Origin: Porticoccaceae bacterium
GTDB taxonomy: Bacteria > Pseudomonadota > Gammaproteobacteria > Pseudomonadales > Porticoccaceae
Length of the DNA: 64,000 nt
Reading direction: 5' to 3'
Assembly: GCA_023228865.1 (NCBI GenBank)
Contig: JALOAH010000006.1
Location: 1 to 64,000, forward strand
The position numbers and the translations under genes were made by a program. Within the stretch, counting starts at the first letter, position 1. Each line of letters starts with the position of its first letter. A model generated the notes under the pieces. The model saw only the letters and a program-made list of their open reading frames with translations, was not told the origin of the DNA and searched no databases. Positions 21,450 through 30,025 of this stretch are shown one piece after another.

Positions 21450-24125
21450 CTAAGCGCCGACAAGGCTTTTTGACACCACCTCGTAGACGTCTGGAGACAG
21501 TTTGGGTGCTGCGGCAATTTTTGCCAATTCGGCTTTCATGGGGCCAGCTTTTTCAGCAGGGTATTTTCGCCAGCGCGTCAACGGCGTTAACTGGCGAGCC
21601 GCAATTTGCGGATTAAGGCCGTCGAGTTCCAGTATCTTGTCGGCGAGAAAACCATAGCCCGCACCATCGGCGCGATGAAAATTAACTGCATTGAGATTGC
21701 AAAAAACACCGATCAGGGAGCGCACCTTGTTGGGGTTGCGCATATCAAAGGCATCGTGCTCAAGAAGGGCGCACACCCGCTCGAGGCCACCCGGGGTCAT
21801 GGCTCCCGCTTGAATCTGCAGCCAGAGATTTACCGCCAGAGGTTCGTCGCGCCAGCGCTCGTAGAAACGGTTCAGAGCCTGCTGAGCAAGGTTGTCGGCA
21901 TCCTTCACCGGCGAGTTGACCAGCGCCACCAGCGCGGAATGACAATCCGTCATATTGTCCGCCGCAACGGCCTGATTGAAAATCCGAGCAATAATTTCTT
22001 TGTCATCAAGCAATGACAGGTAGGAGAGCGCCACATTTTTCAGACTGCGGCAGGCTATTTGGCGGGGCTCGGGTTGATAGGGTTCGTCGCTCTGATTGTG
22101 CTCATAGCAGCGCAACCAGTCGGCGGCCAGCTCCCTGGCAAACACGGTTCTGACTTCGCAACGAACGGCGTGAATGGCTTCAACATGAATAACCGCCATT
22201 TCCTCACTGAGATAAGCCTCGGTTGGCAGAGTCAGCATTAGCGCCGCCATGGCCTTGTCCGCATCGCCCTCATCGAGAGCCGCTGCCAGAACACGGCCAT
22301 AGGCGGCGACCAGGCGGCCATCCAGAACCAGGCTGTCGCCCTCAACTTTCGCAGCCACCATTTCTTTGACAATGCTTACAGCGAGCCGGTTGCAGGCCTC
22401 CCAACGATTAAAGCCATCGCTGTCTGCGCTGATCTGAAAAACCAAATCGTCGCGGTCATAGGGGAACGTCCATTTAACCGGCGCGGAAAAACCACGAAAA
22501 AGTGAAGGAAGGGGTTTTTCCATCACATTGTTAAATGTCACCTGCTGCTCGGCTTCAGTGATTTCAAGGACAGTTTCTGTTGCCCCCGAGACGCCATCGG
22601 CATGCAGGGGTAAATCGCCAGCGGCGCCCAACAAACCCATTTTTACGGGTATGAGATAGGGTTTTTTATGATCACACTCCGCAGTGGCGCGGCAGGACTG
22701 GCGAAAATTGAGTGTATAGGTTTTGGCGTTGGCATCGTAGCTGCCGCTGATATCCACCTCCGGGGTTCCGGCCTGGCGATACCAATGCATAAACTGGCTG
22801 AGATCACGACCGCTTACACTGGCCATACAGGCGACAAAATCTTCAATGGTCACCGCCTCACCATCGTGACGGCTGAAGTAAAGGTCAGAACCCTGACGAA
22901 ACAGCTTTGCGCCGAGAAGAGTGTGAAGCATTGCCACCACCTCAGAACCTTTTTCATAGACGGTCAGAGTGTAGAAATTGGCAATTTCCATGTAGGACGC
23001 GGGCTGCACAGGATGCGCCATGGGGCCTGCGTCCTCGGCAAATTGCAGAGTGCGCAGCATATTGACATCCTGAACCCGCTTGACCACGGGAGACCCCATG
23101 TCTGCAGAGAATGTCGCGTCGCGAAATACGGTAAAGCCTTCCTTGAGACTGAGCTGAAACCAGTCGCGACAGGTAACCCTGTTGCCCGACCAATTATGAA
23201 AATATTCATGGGCGACAATGGCCTGAATATTTTGAAAACTGGCGTCAGTAGTAATTTCCGGTTTGGCGAGCACAGCGGAGCTGTTAAAGATATTGAGCCC
23301 TTTGTTTTCCATAGCGCCGGCATTGAAATCGTCGACGGCGACAATCATGAAAACATCGAGATCATATTCGCGGCCATAGACTTCTTCATCCCATTTCATG
23401 GCTTTTTTCAGGGCGGTCATGGCAAAGTCGCACTTGTCGAGATCCTTTTCCTCGACAAAGATACGCAGACTAACCTGGCGGCCACTGCCGGTGGTGAAAG
23501 AGTCTTCAATATGGGCGAGATCTCCCGCCACCATGGCAAATAAATAGGCGGGTTTTGGAAACGGGTCATGCCAGCGAACCCAGTGGCGGCCGCCATCGAG
23601 ATCCCCTTCCGCCACCCTGTTGCCGTTGGCCAGCAATACCGGATAAGCCAATTTATCGGCAATGATGGTTGTGGTGAATTCCGCCATCACATCGGGGCGA
23701 TCCAGGTAAAAAGTGATTTTGCGAAACCCCTCCGCCTCGCACTGGGTGCAAAATAGCTGGCGGGATCGATAGAGTCCTTCAAGGGTGGTGTTTTCCTGGG
23801 GCTTTATGGCCACCTCGGACACAAAAGAAAACCGCTCCCCAACGGGGCGGTGAATATTGAGGATTTCGCCGCTCTGGCTGTATTCCGTCGCCACCAGGGG
23901 CTGATCGTCAATACGGAGACTGACAATATCAAGCCCTGCCCCGTGGAGCTCCAGGGGCGCATTGGCGCGTTCAGAGACAGGGTTCCGGCGCATTGCCAGT
24001 ACCGCCGTAACACGGGTTTCCCCATCCTCCAGAGCTATGGTCAGGGCGACGGTGTCGATAAGAAAATCCGGCACTCGGTATTCGTTGAGGAAAATGGTTT
24101 TTGGCTGGTTGTCGCGATAGACCAT
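21450..24125 (-). CDS. pepN: aminopeptidase N (M1 family)
   Basis: 891-residue zinc aminopeptidase. The substrate-recognition motif GAMEN is at residues 270-274 and the zinc site HEYFH at 306-310, with the third ligand Glu at 329, followed by the long C-terminal helical domain of the E. coli PepN subtype. It removes N-terminal residues from peptides in the cytoplasm, including the products of ClpAP and Lon. I chose the ATG at 24125, because MVYRDNQPKTIFL aligns with the PepN N-terminus. A start at 24176 would add 17 residues. In order with DUF2797, yeaC, rhomboid and nadK, as in Pseudomonas. Confidence 0.97.
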   Translation of the reverse strand: MVYRDNQPKTIFLNEYRVPDFLIDTVALTIALEDGETRVTAVLAMRRNPVSERANAPLELHGAGLDIVSLRIDDQPLVATEYSQSGEILNIHRPVGERFSFVSEVAIKPQENTTLEGLYRSRQLFCTQCEAEGFRKITFYLDRPDVMAEFTTTIIADKLAYPVLLANGNRVAEGDLDGGRHWVRWHDPFPKPAYLFAMVAGDLAHIEDSFTTGSGRQVSLRIFVEEKDLDKCDFAMTALKKAMKWDEEVYGREYDLDVFMIVAVDDFNAGAMENKGLNIFNSSAVLAKPEITTDASFQNIQAIVAHEYFHNWSGNRVTCRDWFQLSLKEGFTVFRDATFSADMGSPVVKRVQDVNMLRTLQFAEDAGPMAHPVQPASYMEIANFYTLTVYEKGSEVVAMLHTLLGAKLFRQGSDLYFSRHDGEAVTIEDFVACMASVSGRDLSQFMHWYRQAGTPEVDISGSYDANAKTYTLNFRQSCRATAECDHKKPYLIPVKMGLLGAAGDLPLHADGVSGATETVLEITEAEQQVTFNNVMEKPLPSLFRGFSAPVKWTFPYDRDDLVFQISADSDGFNRWEACNRLAVSIVKEMVAAKVEGDSLVLDGRLVAAYGRVLAAALDEGDADKAMAALMLTLPTEAYLSEEMAVIHVEAIHAVRCEVRTVFARELAADWLRCYEHNQSDEPYQPEPRQIACRSLKNVALSYLSLLDDKEIIARIFNQAVAADNMTDCHSALVALVNSPVKDADNLAQQALNRFYERWRDEPLAVNLWLQIQAGAMTPGGLERVCALLEHDAFDMRNPNKVRSLIGVFCNLNAVNFHRADGAGYGFLADKILELDGLNPQIAARQLTPLTRWRKYPAEKAGPMKAELAKIAAAPKLSPDVYEVVSKSLVGA

Positions 24126-24256
24126 AAATAAATCTCTAATGTTCTCTAAAAAGACAGCACGTTCGCGTTGCTTCAATGGGATATTGCCGGTCTTACAGGA
24201 TCTTCATGGGTCGCCAGCAGGGCTGACTCCTAAGACAAAATCACATTGAAAGAGTC

Positions 24257-25099
24257 CTAGGGCTGGCTGAAAGTGACATCCACCGCATAGGATGTGTATT
24301 TGCGAATATTAATGACGCCGCTATCAAAGATCAGATACTGACCCTTGATTCCCAACAGGGTACCTTCTATCCGTGGATTTTTATCCATATTGAAAGAAGT
24401 CACTTTTTGCGGATACTCAAGAACCGGATAGCGAAAATGTAATGGCTTGGCGTCGTCCAGGCGCTGCAGCGCCTGAAGTCCAAAGCGCTGTTCCAGCTCG
24501 CCAAGTTTCTGTTCACAGCGCTCAAACAAGGCATCTCTGAGGGTTGCCAGATCGGCGGTTTCTGCATTGCCCTTGAGCATGGCGCGCCAGTCGGTACGAT
24601 CCTTGACATGCTCCCTCAGAATATCTTCCACCAATCCGGACTGTTGCCGGGTTTTCACTCGCATAATCGGCAGCGCCTGGGTTGCGCCCTGATCCATCCA
24701 CCGCGTCGGTGTCTGACTCTCCCTGGTTATACCCACCTTGACACCGGAAGAGTTGGCGAGATAGACGATGTGATCCACCATGCAGTGGCTTTCGCCCCAC
24801 ATCGGCTCCCGGCAGGTTCCCGCAAAATAATGACATTTTTCCGGACTCATGATGCAGCTGTCACACTGGGCGAGTCTGGTAAAACAAGGGTAGCAATAAC
24901 CCTGGTTGAAGCTTTTTTTTGATTTGCGACCGCAGTGACAACAGTGAATTTCGCCCAGGTAGTCAATACTCAGCGTCTTGCCGATCATGCCATTGAGGGG
25001 GATCAACTGGTCGTCGAGGGGAAGCTGGTAATGAACGCAATCCTGATAATCCACCCGCATCTTGCTCAGATGGCCGCTATACCTTAGGGGCAAAACCAC
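24257..25099 (-). CDS. DUF2797 family protein
   Basis: 280-residue protein of unknown function, recognised by its gene context (pepN-DUF2797-yeaC) and its Cys-rich middle. Ten cysteines lie between residues 53 and 106, including CxxC pairs CCHC, CYPC and CDSC, which suggests zinc binding. After them comes VYLANSSGVKVGITR (112-126), with an Arg at 133 and a Glu at 158, a layout that resembles GIY-YIG nucleases; this is my inference. The C-terminal part is beta-rich. The likely start is the GTG at 25099, three bases after yeaC, with a GGAA site; an ATG at 25060 is the alternative. Confidence 0.8.
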   Translation of the reverse strand: MVLPLRYSGHLSKMRVDYQDCVHYQLPLDDQLIPLNGMIGKTLSIDYLGEIHCCHCGRKSKKSFNQGYCYPCFTRLAQCDSCIMSPEKCHYFAGTCREPMWGESHCMVDHIVYLANSSGVKVGITRESQTPTRWMDQGATQALPIMRVKTRQQSGLVEDILREHVKDRTDWRAMLKGNAETADLATLRDALFERCEQKLGELEQRFGLQALQRLDDAKPLHFRYPVLEYPQKVTSFNMDKNPRIEGTLLGIKGQYLIFDSGVINIRKYTSYAVDVTFSQP

Positions 25100-25102
25100 A
25101 GG

Positions 25103-25375
25103 TTATTTCCAGCTCAGCGGCTGCGGCTCGTCGATGCCGGTGACATCGTCGCCCCCATCGCTGCCACAGTGGCCGTGTTTCTTGCTGTGGATATAACCCA
25201 CGCGCTCTTCCTGGGGTTTGTGTTTATGGTCGTAGGCGATAACCGCCTGCAGACAGGTTTCCCGCTGCTCTGGGCTGAGGCGTTCACCATTTGGCCATTT
25301 GCCCAGCTCTACGGCTCTTTTCAGATTTTCGTAGATATCCGGGGTCATTGTGGCAATTAACTGTTGATAATCCAT
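25103..25375 (-). CDS. YeaC-like DUF1315 protein
   Basis: 90-residue small protein matching the YeaC/DUF1315 family in its N-terminal part: MTPDIYENLKRAVELGKWPNG and LSPEQRETCLQAVIAYD are the conserved blocks. The C-terminal tail is His/Gly/Asp-rich (SKKHGHCGSDGGDD) and could bind metal, though this is only suggestive. The function is not known. It is followed 3 bases later by the DUF2797 gene, so the pair is probably co-translated. Confidence 0.85.
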   Translation of the reverse strand: MDYQQLIATMTPDIYENLKRAVELGKWPNGERLSPEQRETCLQAVIAYDHKHKPQEERVGYIHSKKHGHCGSDGGDDVTGIDEPQPLSWK

Positions 25376-25444
25376 AAACTCACCAATTATCTGAGTAGAC
25401 AGGTTTGTATTGTAACCCTGAACCCATCAGGGCAGGGTGAGATT

Positions 25445-26302
25445 TCAGGTTGGCGATCGCCTGCTGTTCAAGGCGCCAAAAACAGCGCCAAGGAACATGC
25501 CAATCATCAAGCCGGAGGCGTGAGCCGCATTGGCGATGCTGCCGCGAAATAACAGATCGACGATGCCGGTCATGCAAATCAATAGCCACGCCAGCATGAA
25601 ACCGATAATCCCTTTTGGCAAGGCGAGACCAGGAACGGGAGCAATCCAGTTGCGAATCCATATATAACCGAGAAGAGCGTAAAGCACACCGGACATACCG
25701 CCAAAAAGCGATGGCCCTCCCCAAAAATACTGGCTGAAATTGGAAAAAGCGCCGCTGACGATCACCAGGATCAAAAAATGGAAACTGCCGGTAACGGTTT
25801 CGATTCGGCGGCCAAACTCCCACAGCCACAGGCCGTTAAAGGCAATATGAAAAATGCCAAAGTGAATAAAGATCGGCGTAATCAATCGCCAGTACTCTCC
25901 CCCGGCAAGGGTCTCCTGAAGAGTTGAAAACTGAATTTCGGTGGTGCTGACAAGTTGAAAGTCCTGAAACGTGAGCCAGCGCAACAGACCAAAATACCAT
26001 TCTGGCACCGTGGCGCCGAGAATACTCAGGAGCAGAAAGAGCATCACCACCGGCGTGCGCTGAAACTGTGTGGCAAGACCGGGGGAAGAGCGCGAACCCG
26101 CAACCTGCTGTTGCCCCATGGTCGCCGCCGCTGCGCGGACAACGGCAACCACCTCGCCAATTTCGGCATCGGCATCCACGTAGAGGACAGTCGCGCCCTC
26201 CTCCATCATGAAATCGTGACCAATGCCCTTGCGAGTCAAGGCGGTCGCAATGGGCGTTACATCCGTATCCGGCGAAAATTCCGCCAGCCTGACGAATTTC
26301 AT
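25445..26302 (-). CDS. glpG: rhomboid family intramembrane serine protease (GlpG-like)
   Basis: 285-residue membrane protease. A soluble N-terminal domain (about 1-70, the cytoplasmic rhomboid N-domain) precedes six membrane segments. The catalytic dyad is Ser204 in GGMSG and His261 in AHASG. The conserved HFGIFHIAFN motif at 147-156 supplies the oxyanion-site His and Asn. It cuts transmembrane substrates near the periplasmic face. The gene lies 7 bases after nadK in the conserved nadK-rhomboid-yeaC order. Physiological substrates are unknown. Confidence 0.92.
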   Translation of the reverse strand: MKFVRLAEFSPDTDVTPIATALTRKGIGHDFMMEEGATVLYVDADAEIGEVVAVVRAAAATMGQQQVAGSRSSPGLATQFQRTPVVMLFLLLSILGATVPEWYFGLLRWLTFQDFQLVSTTEIQFSTLQETLAGGEYWRLITPIFIHFGIFHIAFNGLWLWEFGRRIETVTGSFHFLILVIVSGAFSNFSQYFWGGPSLFGGMSGVLYALLGYIWIRNWIAPVPGLALPKGIIGFMLAWLLICMTGIVDLLFRGSIANAAHASGLMIGMFLGAVFGALNSRRSPT

Positions 26303-26309
26303 AAGCGAC

Positions 26310-27209
26310 TTACCTTTCGATATGACGGCCAGCGTCGAGACGACTGCCCCAGCCCAGCTTGCTGCGACAAATGCTGTAGAAATTGTGATCCACAGGATGT
26401 ATCAGACGCAGGGTTTTCGACTCGCGCCAAATACGAATCACATCCCCAGGCTCGGTAATAAAATCTTCCTGGCCATCGCAGGTAACCTGGGGTTCGATAT
26501 CCCGGCGCTCCCCGACGCGAATCTCCACCTCGCTGTCCCCCGCAATGGCAATGGGGCGGCTGGTAAGGGTGTGGGGATTCATGGGCACCAGCACCATAGC
26601 ATCCAGTTTGGGGTGCAAAATGGGGCCGCCCGCAGACAGCGCGTAGGCCGTTGAACCTGTGGGGGTCGACACAATCAGACCGTCGGAGCGCTGACTATAG
26701 ACAAACTGCCTGTCGATATAGAGTTCAAATTCGAGCATGCGCACGGATTTTCCCGGATGCAGAACAACATCATTAAGCGCCAGGCCATTACTGATTACCT
26801 GGCCATTGCGGGTAATGGAGACATCGAGCAAAAAGCGATCGGAGACAACATATTCGCCCTGAAGTACGCGCCTGACCCTCGCCTCCACCTCTTCCGGCAA
26901 AATATCGGTCAAAAACCCCAGGCGCCCCCGGTTTACCCCCAACAGGGGCACCTGATGATGCACCATATCCCTGGCGGCACTGAGCATGCTGCCATCGCCA
27001 CCCACCACAATCACCAGATCCACACTCGACGCCATGGCATTGCCATCGGCAACCTTGAAACTATTGCCGGCGAGATACTCGGCGAGGCCGGACTCAACCA
27101 CCACCTCAAGGTTTTCTCGAACCAGAAACTGGATCAATAGATTGATGGTATCGAGCACTTCAGGATGGTGGAGCTTGGTGAGCACGCCGATGCGGTTAAA
27201 GTTGACCAT
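26310..27209 (-). CDS. nadK: NAD kinase
   Basis: 299-residue ATP-dependent kinase that makes NADP from NAD. The GGDGS motif is at residues 70-74 and the NE/D-type STPTGSTAYALSAGGP motif follows about 110 residues later. The length fits E. coli NadK (292). The product supports the NADPH users in this window (Gor, TrxB, Asd). It is divergent from the DUF1853 gene across 56 bases, an arrangement also seen in Pseudomonas. Confidence 0.97.
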   Translation of the reverse strand: MVNFNRIGVLTKLHHPEVLDTINLLIQFLVRENLEVVVESGLAEYLAGNSFKVADGNAMASSVDLVIVVGGDGSMLSAARDMVHHQVPLLGVNRGRLGFLTDILPEEVEARVRRVLQGEYVVSDRFLLDVSITRNGQVISNGLALNDVVLHPGKSVRMLEFELYIDRQFVYSQRSDGLIVSTPTGSTAYALSAGGPILHPKLDAMVLVPMNPHTLTSRPIAIAGDSEVEIRVGERRDIEPQVTCDGQEDFITEPGDVIRIWRESKTLRLIHPVDHNFYSICRSKLGWGSRLDAGRHIER

Positions 27210-27265
27210 AGTGTTAACACAGCAAAATAGGTTATCCTCGAATTATACACAGGATACCCGTAATC

Positions 27266-28237
27266 ATGGCTTTTTGCTGGCAACAGGCACAACACCACCT
27301 CACCAGAGAACTGGGTTGGTGTCTTTTCAGCCCCCCCATAATGACGTACTCCCTGCCCCCGGCAGCAACCGGAAGCCGCCAGACAAGCCCGGTTCACTGG
27401 CATATTCCCGAAGATGAGGAAGCCCGCCATCTTTTGGCGAGCGTCGACCAACAGCCAGCGATGCTGGAAAAATTTCTGAACGCACGGGAGGATCGCCGCC
27501 TCGGAGCGCGCTTTGAGGCGCTGTGGCAGTTCTTTCTCGACAAGCACAGTTTTTATCGCGTCCTGGCAACCAACCTGCAAATCAGTGCCGGCTCCCGCAC
27601 CCTTGGATCCATTGATTTCCTTATCGAGGACAGCCACCTCAACCTGGTGATTCACCTCGAGGTTGCGGTCAAATTTTATCTCTACCTGCCCGCCTGGATA
27701 CCCCAGCAAAGCACTCTCGAAAAATGGCTCGGCCCCAACCCCGACGACAGCCTGGCGCTGAAAACCCACCACTTTATTCATCACCAATTGCCCCTGAGCA
27801 CCCACCCGGAAGCACTGGCCGCCATCAAGGCGCGGGGGCTGGCAACGCCGAATATCCGAGTAGCGATCATGAAAGGCTATCTTTTTTATCCCGAGGCCAG
27901 CGATGCGCCAACTCCCGCAATCATCAATCAGGAGCATCCAAGGGGACTGTGGCTCTACCCCGGACAACTGCCGGCACTGGCGGCAACCTTTCCCGGCGCC
28001 ACCTGGAAAATTGTCGACAAGGAGCAATGGCTGGATCCAGAACCTGGCGCAACTACGCCATTGGCGGCCGTGGAAGGAGAAATCAGGGCGCTATTGGATA
28101 TGCGCAAACAACCGCTGATGCTTCAGGGCAAGATGACGGCGAACAGCACGCCAACCCTGCCGGAGCGGATTTTTGTGATTCCCGACGGCTGGCCATACCG
28201 CACCAACTCGCAAGCTGCGGCCGTTGCAGCAACCTGA
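27266..28237 (+). CDS. DUF1853 family protein
   Basis: 323-residue protein of unknown function placed in DUF1853 by sequence blocks such as LGARFEALWQFFL, the SIDFLIED segment with Asp117, and HLEVAVKFYLY with Glu132 and Lys136. This Asp...Glu-xxx-Lys order on predicted beta strands resembles the core of PD-(D/E)XK nucleases, which I offer as inference. It has no signal peptide or membrane segment. It is divergent from nadK and converges on the tRNA cluster. An AGGA lies 12 bases upstream of the ATG. Confidence 0.82.
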   Translation: MAFCWQQAQHHLTRELGWCLFSPPIMTYSLPPAATGSRQTSPVHWHIPEDEEARHLLASVDQQPAMLEKFLNAREDRRLGARFEALWQFFLDKHSFYRVLATNLQISAGSRTLGSIDFLIEDSHLNLVIHLEVAVKFYLYLPAWIPQQSTLEKWLGPNPDDSLALKTHHFIHHQLPLSTHPEALAAIKARGLATPNIRVAIMKGYLFYPEASDAPTPAIINQEHPRGLWLYPGQLPALAATFPGATWKIVDKEQWLDPEPGATTPLAAVEGEIRALLDMRKQPLMLQGKMTANSTPTLPERIFVIPDGWPYRTNSQAAAVAAT

Positions 28238-28337
28238 TGGCGAGCATCTGGCGCCAGCAGCGCGACTGAGTCCGCGACAATCCGGAAAAAAGAGAAGGTG
28301 GGGAAAAGAGAAAGGGTGACTTGAGTTTGCAATTAAA

Positions 28338-28414
28338 TGGCGACCTGGAAGGGACTTGAACCCTCGACCTCCGCCGTGACAGGGCGGCATTCTAACCAAC
28401 TGAACTACCAGGCC
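28338..28414 (-). tRNA. tRNA-Asp (GTC), second copy in transcription order
   Basis: 77-base cloverleaf including an encoded CCA. The acceptor GGCCTGG pairs with CCAGGTC (one G-T pair), the anticodon arm is CCGCC-CTGTCAC-GGCGG with anticodon GTC, and the T arm contains GGTTCAAGTCC. It is identical to the copy at 28596-28672. Confidence 0.96.
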
Positions 28415-28473
28415 GCAGTGCAAAAAACCATGCGGTAGGCTGCATTGGATGCAGCATTCGTACACTTTCTTTC

Positions 28474-28502
28474 AAAAAAAAACCTCTTGTCGCAAGAGGT
28501 TT
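28474..28502 (-). terminator. intrinsic terminator between the two tRNA-Asp genes
   Basis: AAACCTCTTG and CAAGAGGTTT form a ten-pair stem with a three-base loop (28480-28502), followed on the minus strand by an uninterrupted T-run. It lies downstream of the first tRNA-Asp and upstream of the second, so it should limit transcription of the second copy. Confidence 0.8.
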
Positions 28503-28595
28503 CAGAGCCTGCCGCCAATTGCGCTGCAGTGCTCGCTGTTGTCGCTTTTTTTTGCAGTGCTGCCTTTAATGCTAACGGGCAGCGCCACGTAAAAA

Positions 28596-28672
28596 TGGCG
28601 ACCTGGAAGGGACTTGAACCCTCGACCTCCGCCGTGACAGGGCGGCATTCTAACCAACTGAACTACCAGGCC
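28596..28672 (-). tRNA. tRNA-Asp (GTC), first copy in transcription order
   Basis: 77-base gene identical to the copy at 28338-28414, anticodon GTC, CCA encoded. It is separated from tRNA-Val by only three bases and is presumably processed from the same transcript. Confidence 0.96.
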
Positions 28673-28675
28673 AAA

Positions 28676-28751
28676 TGGTGGGTGGTACAGGGGTCGAACC
28701 TGTGACCTACGGCTTGTAAGGCCGTCGCTCTCCCAACTGAGCTAACCACCC
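28676..28751 (-). tRNA. tRNA-Val (TAC)
   Basis: 76-base cloverleaf with acceptor GGGTGGT pairing with ACCACCC, discriminator A, encoded CCA, anticodon arm ACGGC-CTTACAA-GCCGT (anticodon TAC) and T-arm GGTTCGACCCC. First gene of the Val-Asp-Asp cluster. Confidence 0.97.
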
Positions 28752-28768
28752 CTCATGAAGAGACGCGC

Positions 28769-28796
28769 ATTTTACTGAATCTCCCGAATCTGTCAA
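28769..28796 (-). promoter_or_regulatory. promoter of the tRNA-Val/Asp cluster
   Basis: On the minus strand a perfect TTGACA (28796-28791) and TAAAAT (28774-28769) are 16 bases apart, followed by a GC-rich GCGCG discriminator just upstream of tRNA-Val. The GC-rich discriminator is the hallmark of stringently controlled stable-RNA promoters. Confidence 0.75.
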
Positions 28797-28879
28797 TCGC
28801 TTTATAAAACTTTTTCTATACTTCACTCAACCTCAGCCTTAACATACAGCCTTAAATTACAGCCTTTTGATCGACAGCT

Positions 28880-29239
28880 ATGGAAATATTCAAGGAATTC
28901 ACCTTTGAGGCGGCTCACTATCTGCCCAACGTGCCTGCAGGCCACAAGTGCGGCAGACTTCACGGCCATTCGTTTGCCGTCACCCTCTATGTCTGCGGTT
29001 CACCGGGGGAAAGCAGCGGGTGGGTGATGGATTTCGCCGATATCAAAACCGCATTCAAACCCACCTACGACGCTCTTGATCATCGCTACCTCAACGACAT
29101 CAAAGGTCTTGAAAACCCCACCAGCGAAAACCTCTGCCGCTGGATATGGAATGAGTTAAAACCGAGACTGCCCCAGCTGAGCAAAATCCAGGTGCGCGAA
29201 ACCTGCACCAGCGGCTGTATCTACGAAGGCGACGATTAG
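28880..29239 (+). CDS. queD: 6-carboxytetrahydropterin synthase QueD
   Basis: 119-residue enzyme of the 6-pyruvoyltetrahydropterin synthase fold. Zinc ligands are His13, His28 and His30, with catalytic Cys24 in [11 protein letters not shown]. The C-terminal half has DHRYLND and the pterin-anchoring Glu near the end (CTSGCIYEG). QueD converts dihydroneopterin triphosphate to 6-carboxytetrahydropterin, an early step to queuosine of tRNA. The length matches E. coli QueD (121). Other queuosine genes are not in the window. It converges on the next gene, 12 bases away. Confidence 0.94.
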   Translation: MEIFKEFTFEAAHYLPNVPAGHKCGRLHGHSFAVTLYVCGSPGESSGWVMDFADIKTAFKPTYDALDHRYLNDIKGLENPTSENLCRWIWNELKPRLPQLSKIQVRETCTSGCIYEGDD

Positions 29240-29251
29240 TCCGCAACCCAA

Positions 29252-30025
29252 TCAGCTGACCACCAAAATGGCGGCAGCGGTGGCGCGGTTTATTTGCAGC
29301 AACTGCCACTCGCCAATAGTTTCTAGCAACGACCCCGGCAGCAACATCAATCCGGCGGTGGGCACACTGACCAGCTGTTTGAACAGGTCGGCATTTGAGT
29401 CTGTGTGGAGCCAAAAAACTTTTGCCCCGTAACGGGAAAGCTCCGCGATCACCCGTTGCGGCACCGCACATTTCCCCAGTAAAAAAATGGTTTGCGTGAT
29501 GCCCGCACGAACCAGCTCCTCAAGAAGCGCCAGACTGCGTTCACATTCAACACTGCCGTCGTACACCCACTTGATGATGCGCAACTGTTCGGCATCGGTG
29601 CGCAGGCGCACCGGGAAGCGACTTTTCAACGCCGGCAGAAACAAACTCTGCCCTCTGGAGAGCACCAGATGCAGAGAACTCAACGGTGCAGCGCTTTCCA
29701 TGCGGTAGCGCACCTGGCGCTGCCTGGCGCTCTGCTCGATCATTCTGGTTATGGTCAGCAGGCAGTTGCGGTGAAAAACATCGATTCTGTCTGTGGCCAG
29801 CTCCCGCTCATTGCCGCAGGAAATCAATATCTCCGTGGCAAAAGGCAGCTGCGCCACCTGCAAAAGGCCATTGTCGACAACCAGCCCGTAGACGCCGGCC
29901 TTGAGCTTTTCGGCAATCAGTACCGCGACACAGAGGGAGTTTTGATTGATGCCGCCGGGATCAATGGCGATGCAAATTTCTTTTCCATTTTCGGGCGTTG
30001 GCTCCTGGGCGTGGACTTCATTCAT
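29252..30025 (-). CDS. unknown protein coupled to Lon-like protease
   Basis: 257-residue protein that I do not recognise. It has no signal peptide or membrane segment and looks like a soluble alpha/beta protein. An N-terminal strand with ICIAIDPGG (17-25) and a strand rich in LVVDNGLL follow each other, and a similar strand-helix pattern recurs near 170-230 (TQTIFLLGKCAVP, GAKVFWLHTDS, GLMLLPGSL). The ATG at 30025 lies inside the end of the Lon-like gene with an 8-base overlap (ATGAATGA), which makes co-translation likely and suggests an accessory or regulator of that protease. A longer frame (to 30121) would overlap the protease further and is unlikely. Confidence 0.7.
   Translation of the reverse strand: MNEVHAQEPTPENGKEICIAIDPGGINQNSLCVAVLIAEKLKAGVYGLVVDNGLLQVAQLPFATEILISCGNERELATDRIDVFHRNCLLTITRMIEQSARQRQVRYRMESAAPLSSLHLVLSRGQSLFLPALKSRFPVRLRTDAEQLRIIKWVYDGSVECERSLALLEELVRAGITQTIFLLGKCAVPQRVIAELSRYGAKVFWLHTDSNADLFKQLVSVPTAGLMLLPGSLLETIGEWQLLQINRATAAAILVVS

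Noticed and set aside
27134..28027. Minus-strand open frame of 297 codons opposite DUF1853
   Set aside because: The plus-strand gene has recognisable DUF1853 blocks and a conserved position next to nadK.
28415..28595. Repeated tRNA-Asp region as a possible integration (att) site
   Set aside because: The repeat is the whole tRNA gene and there is no integrase or foreign DNA nearby; simple gene duplication explains it.
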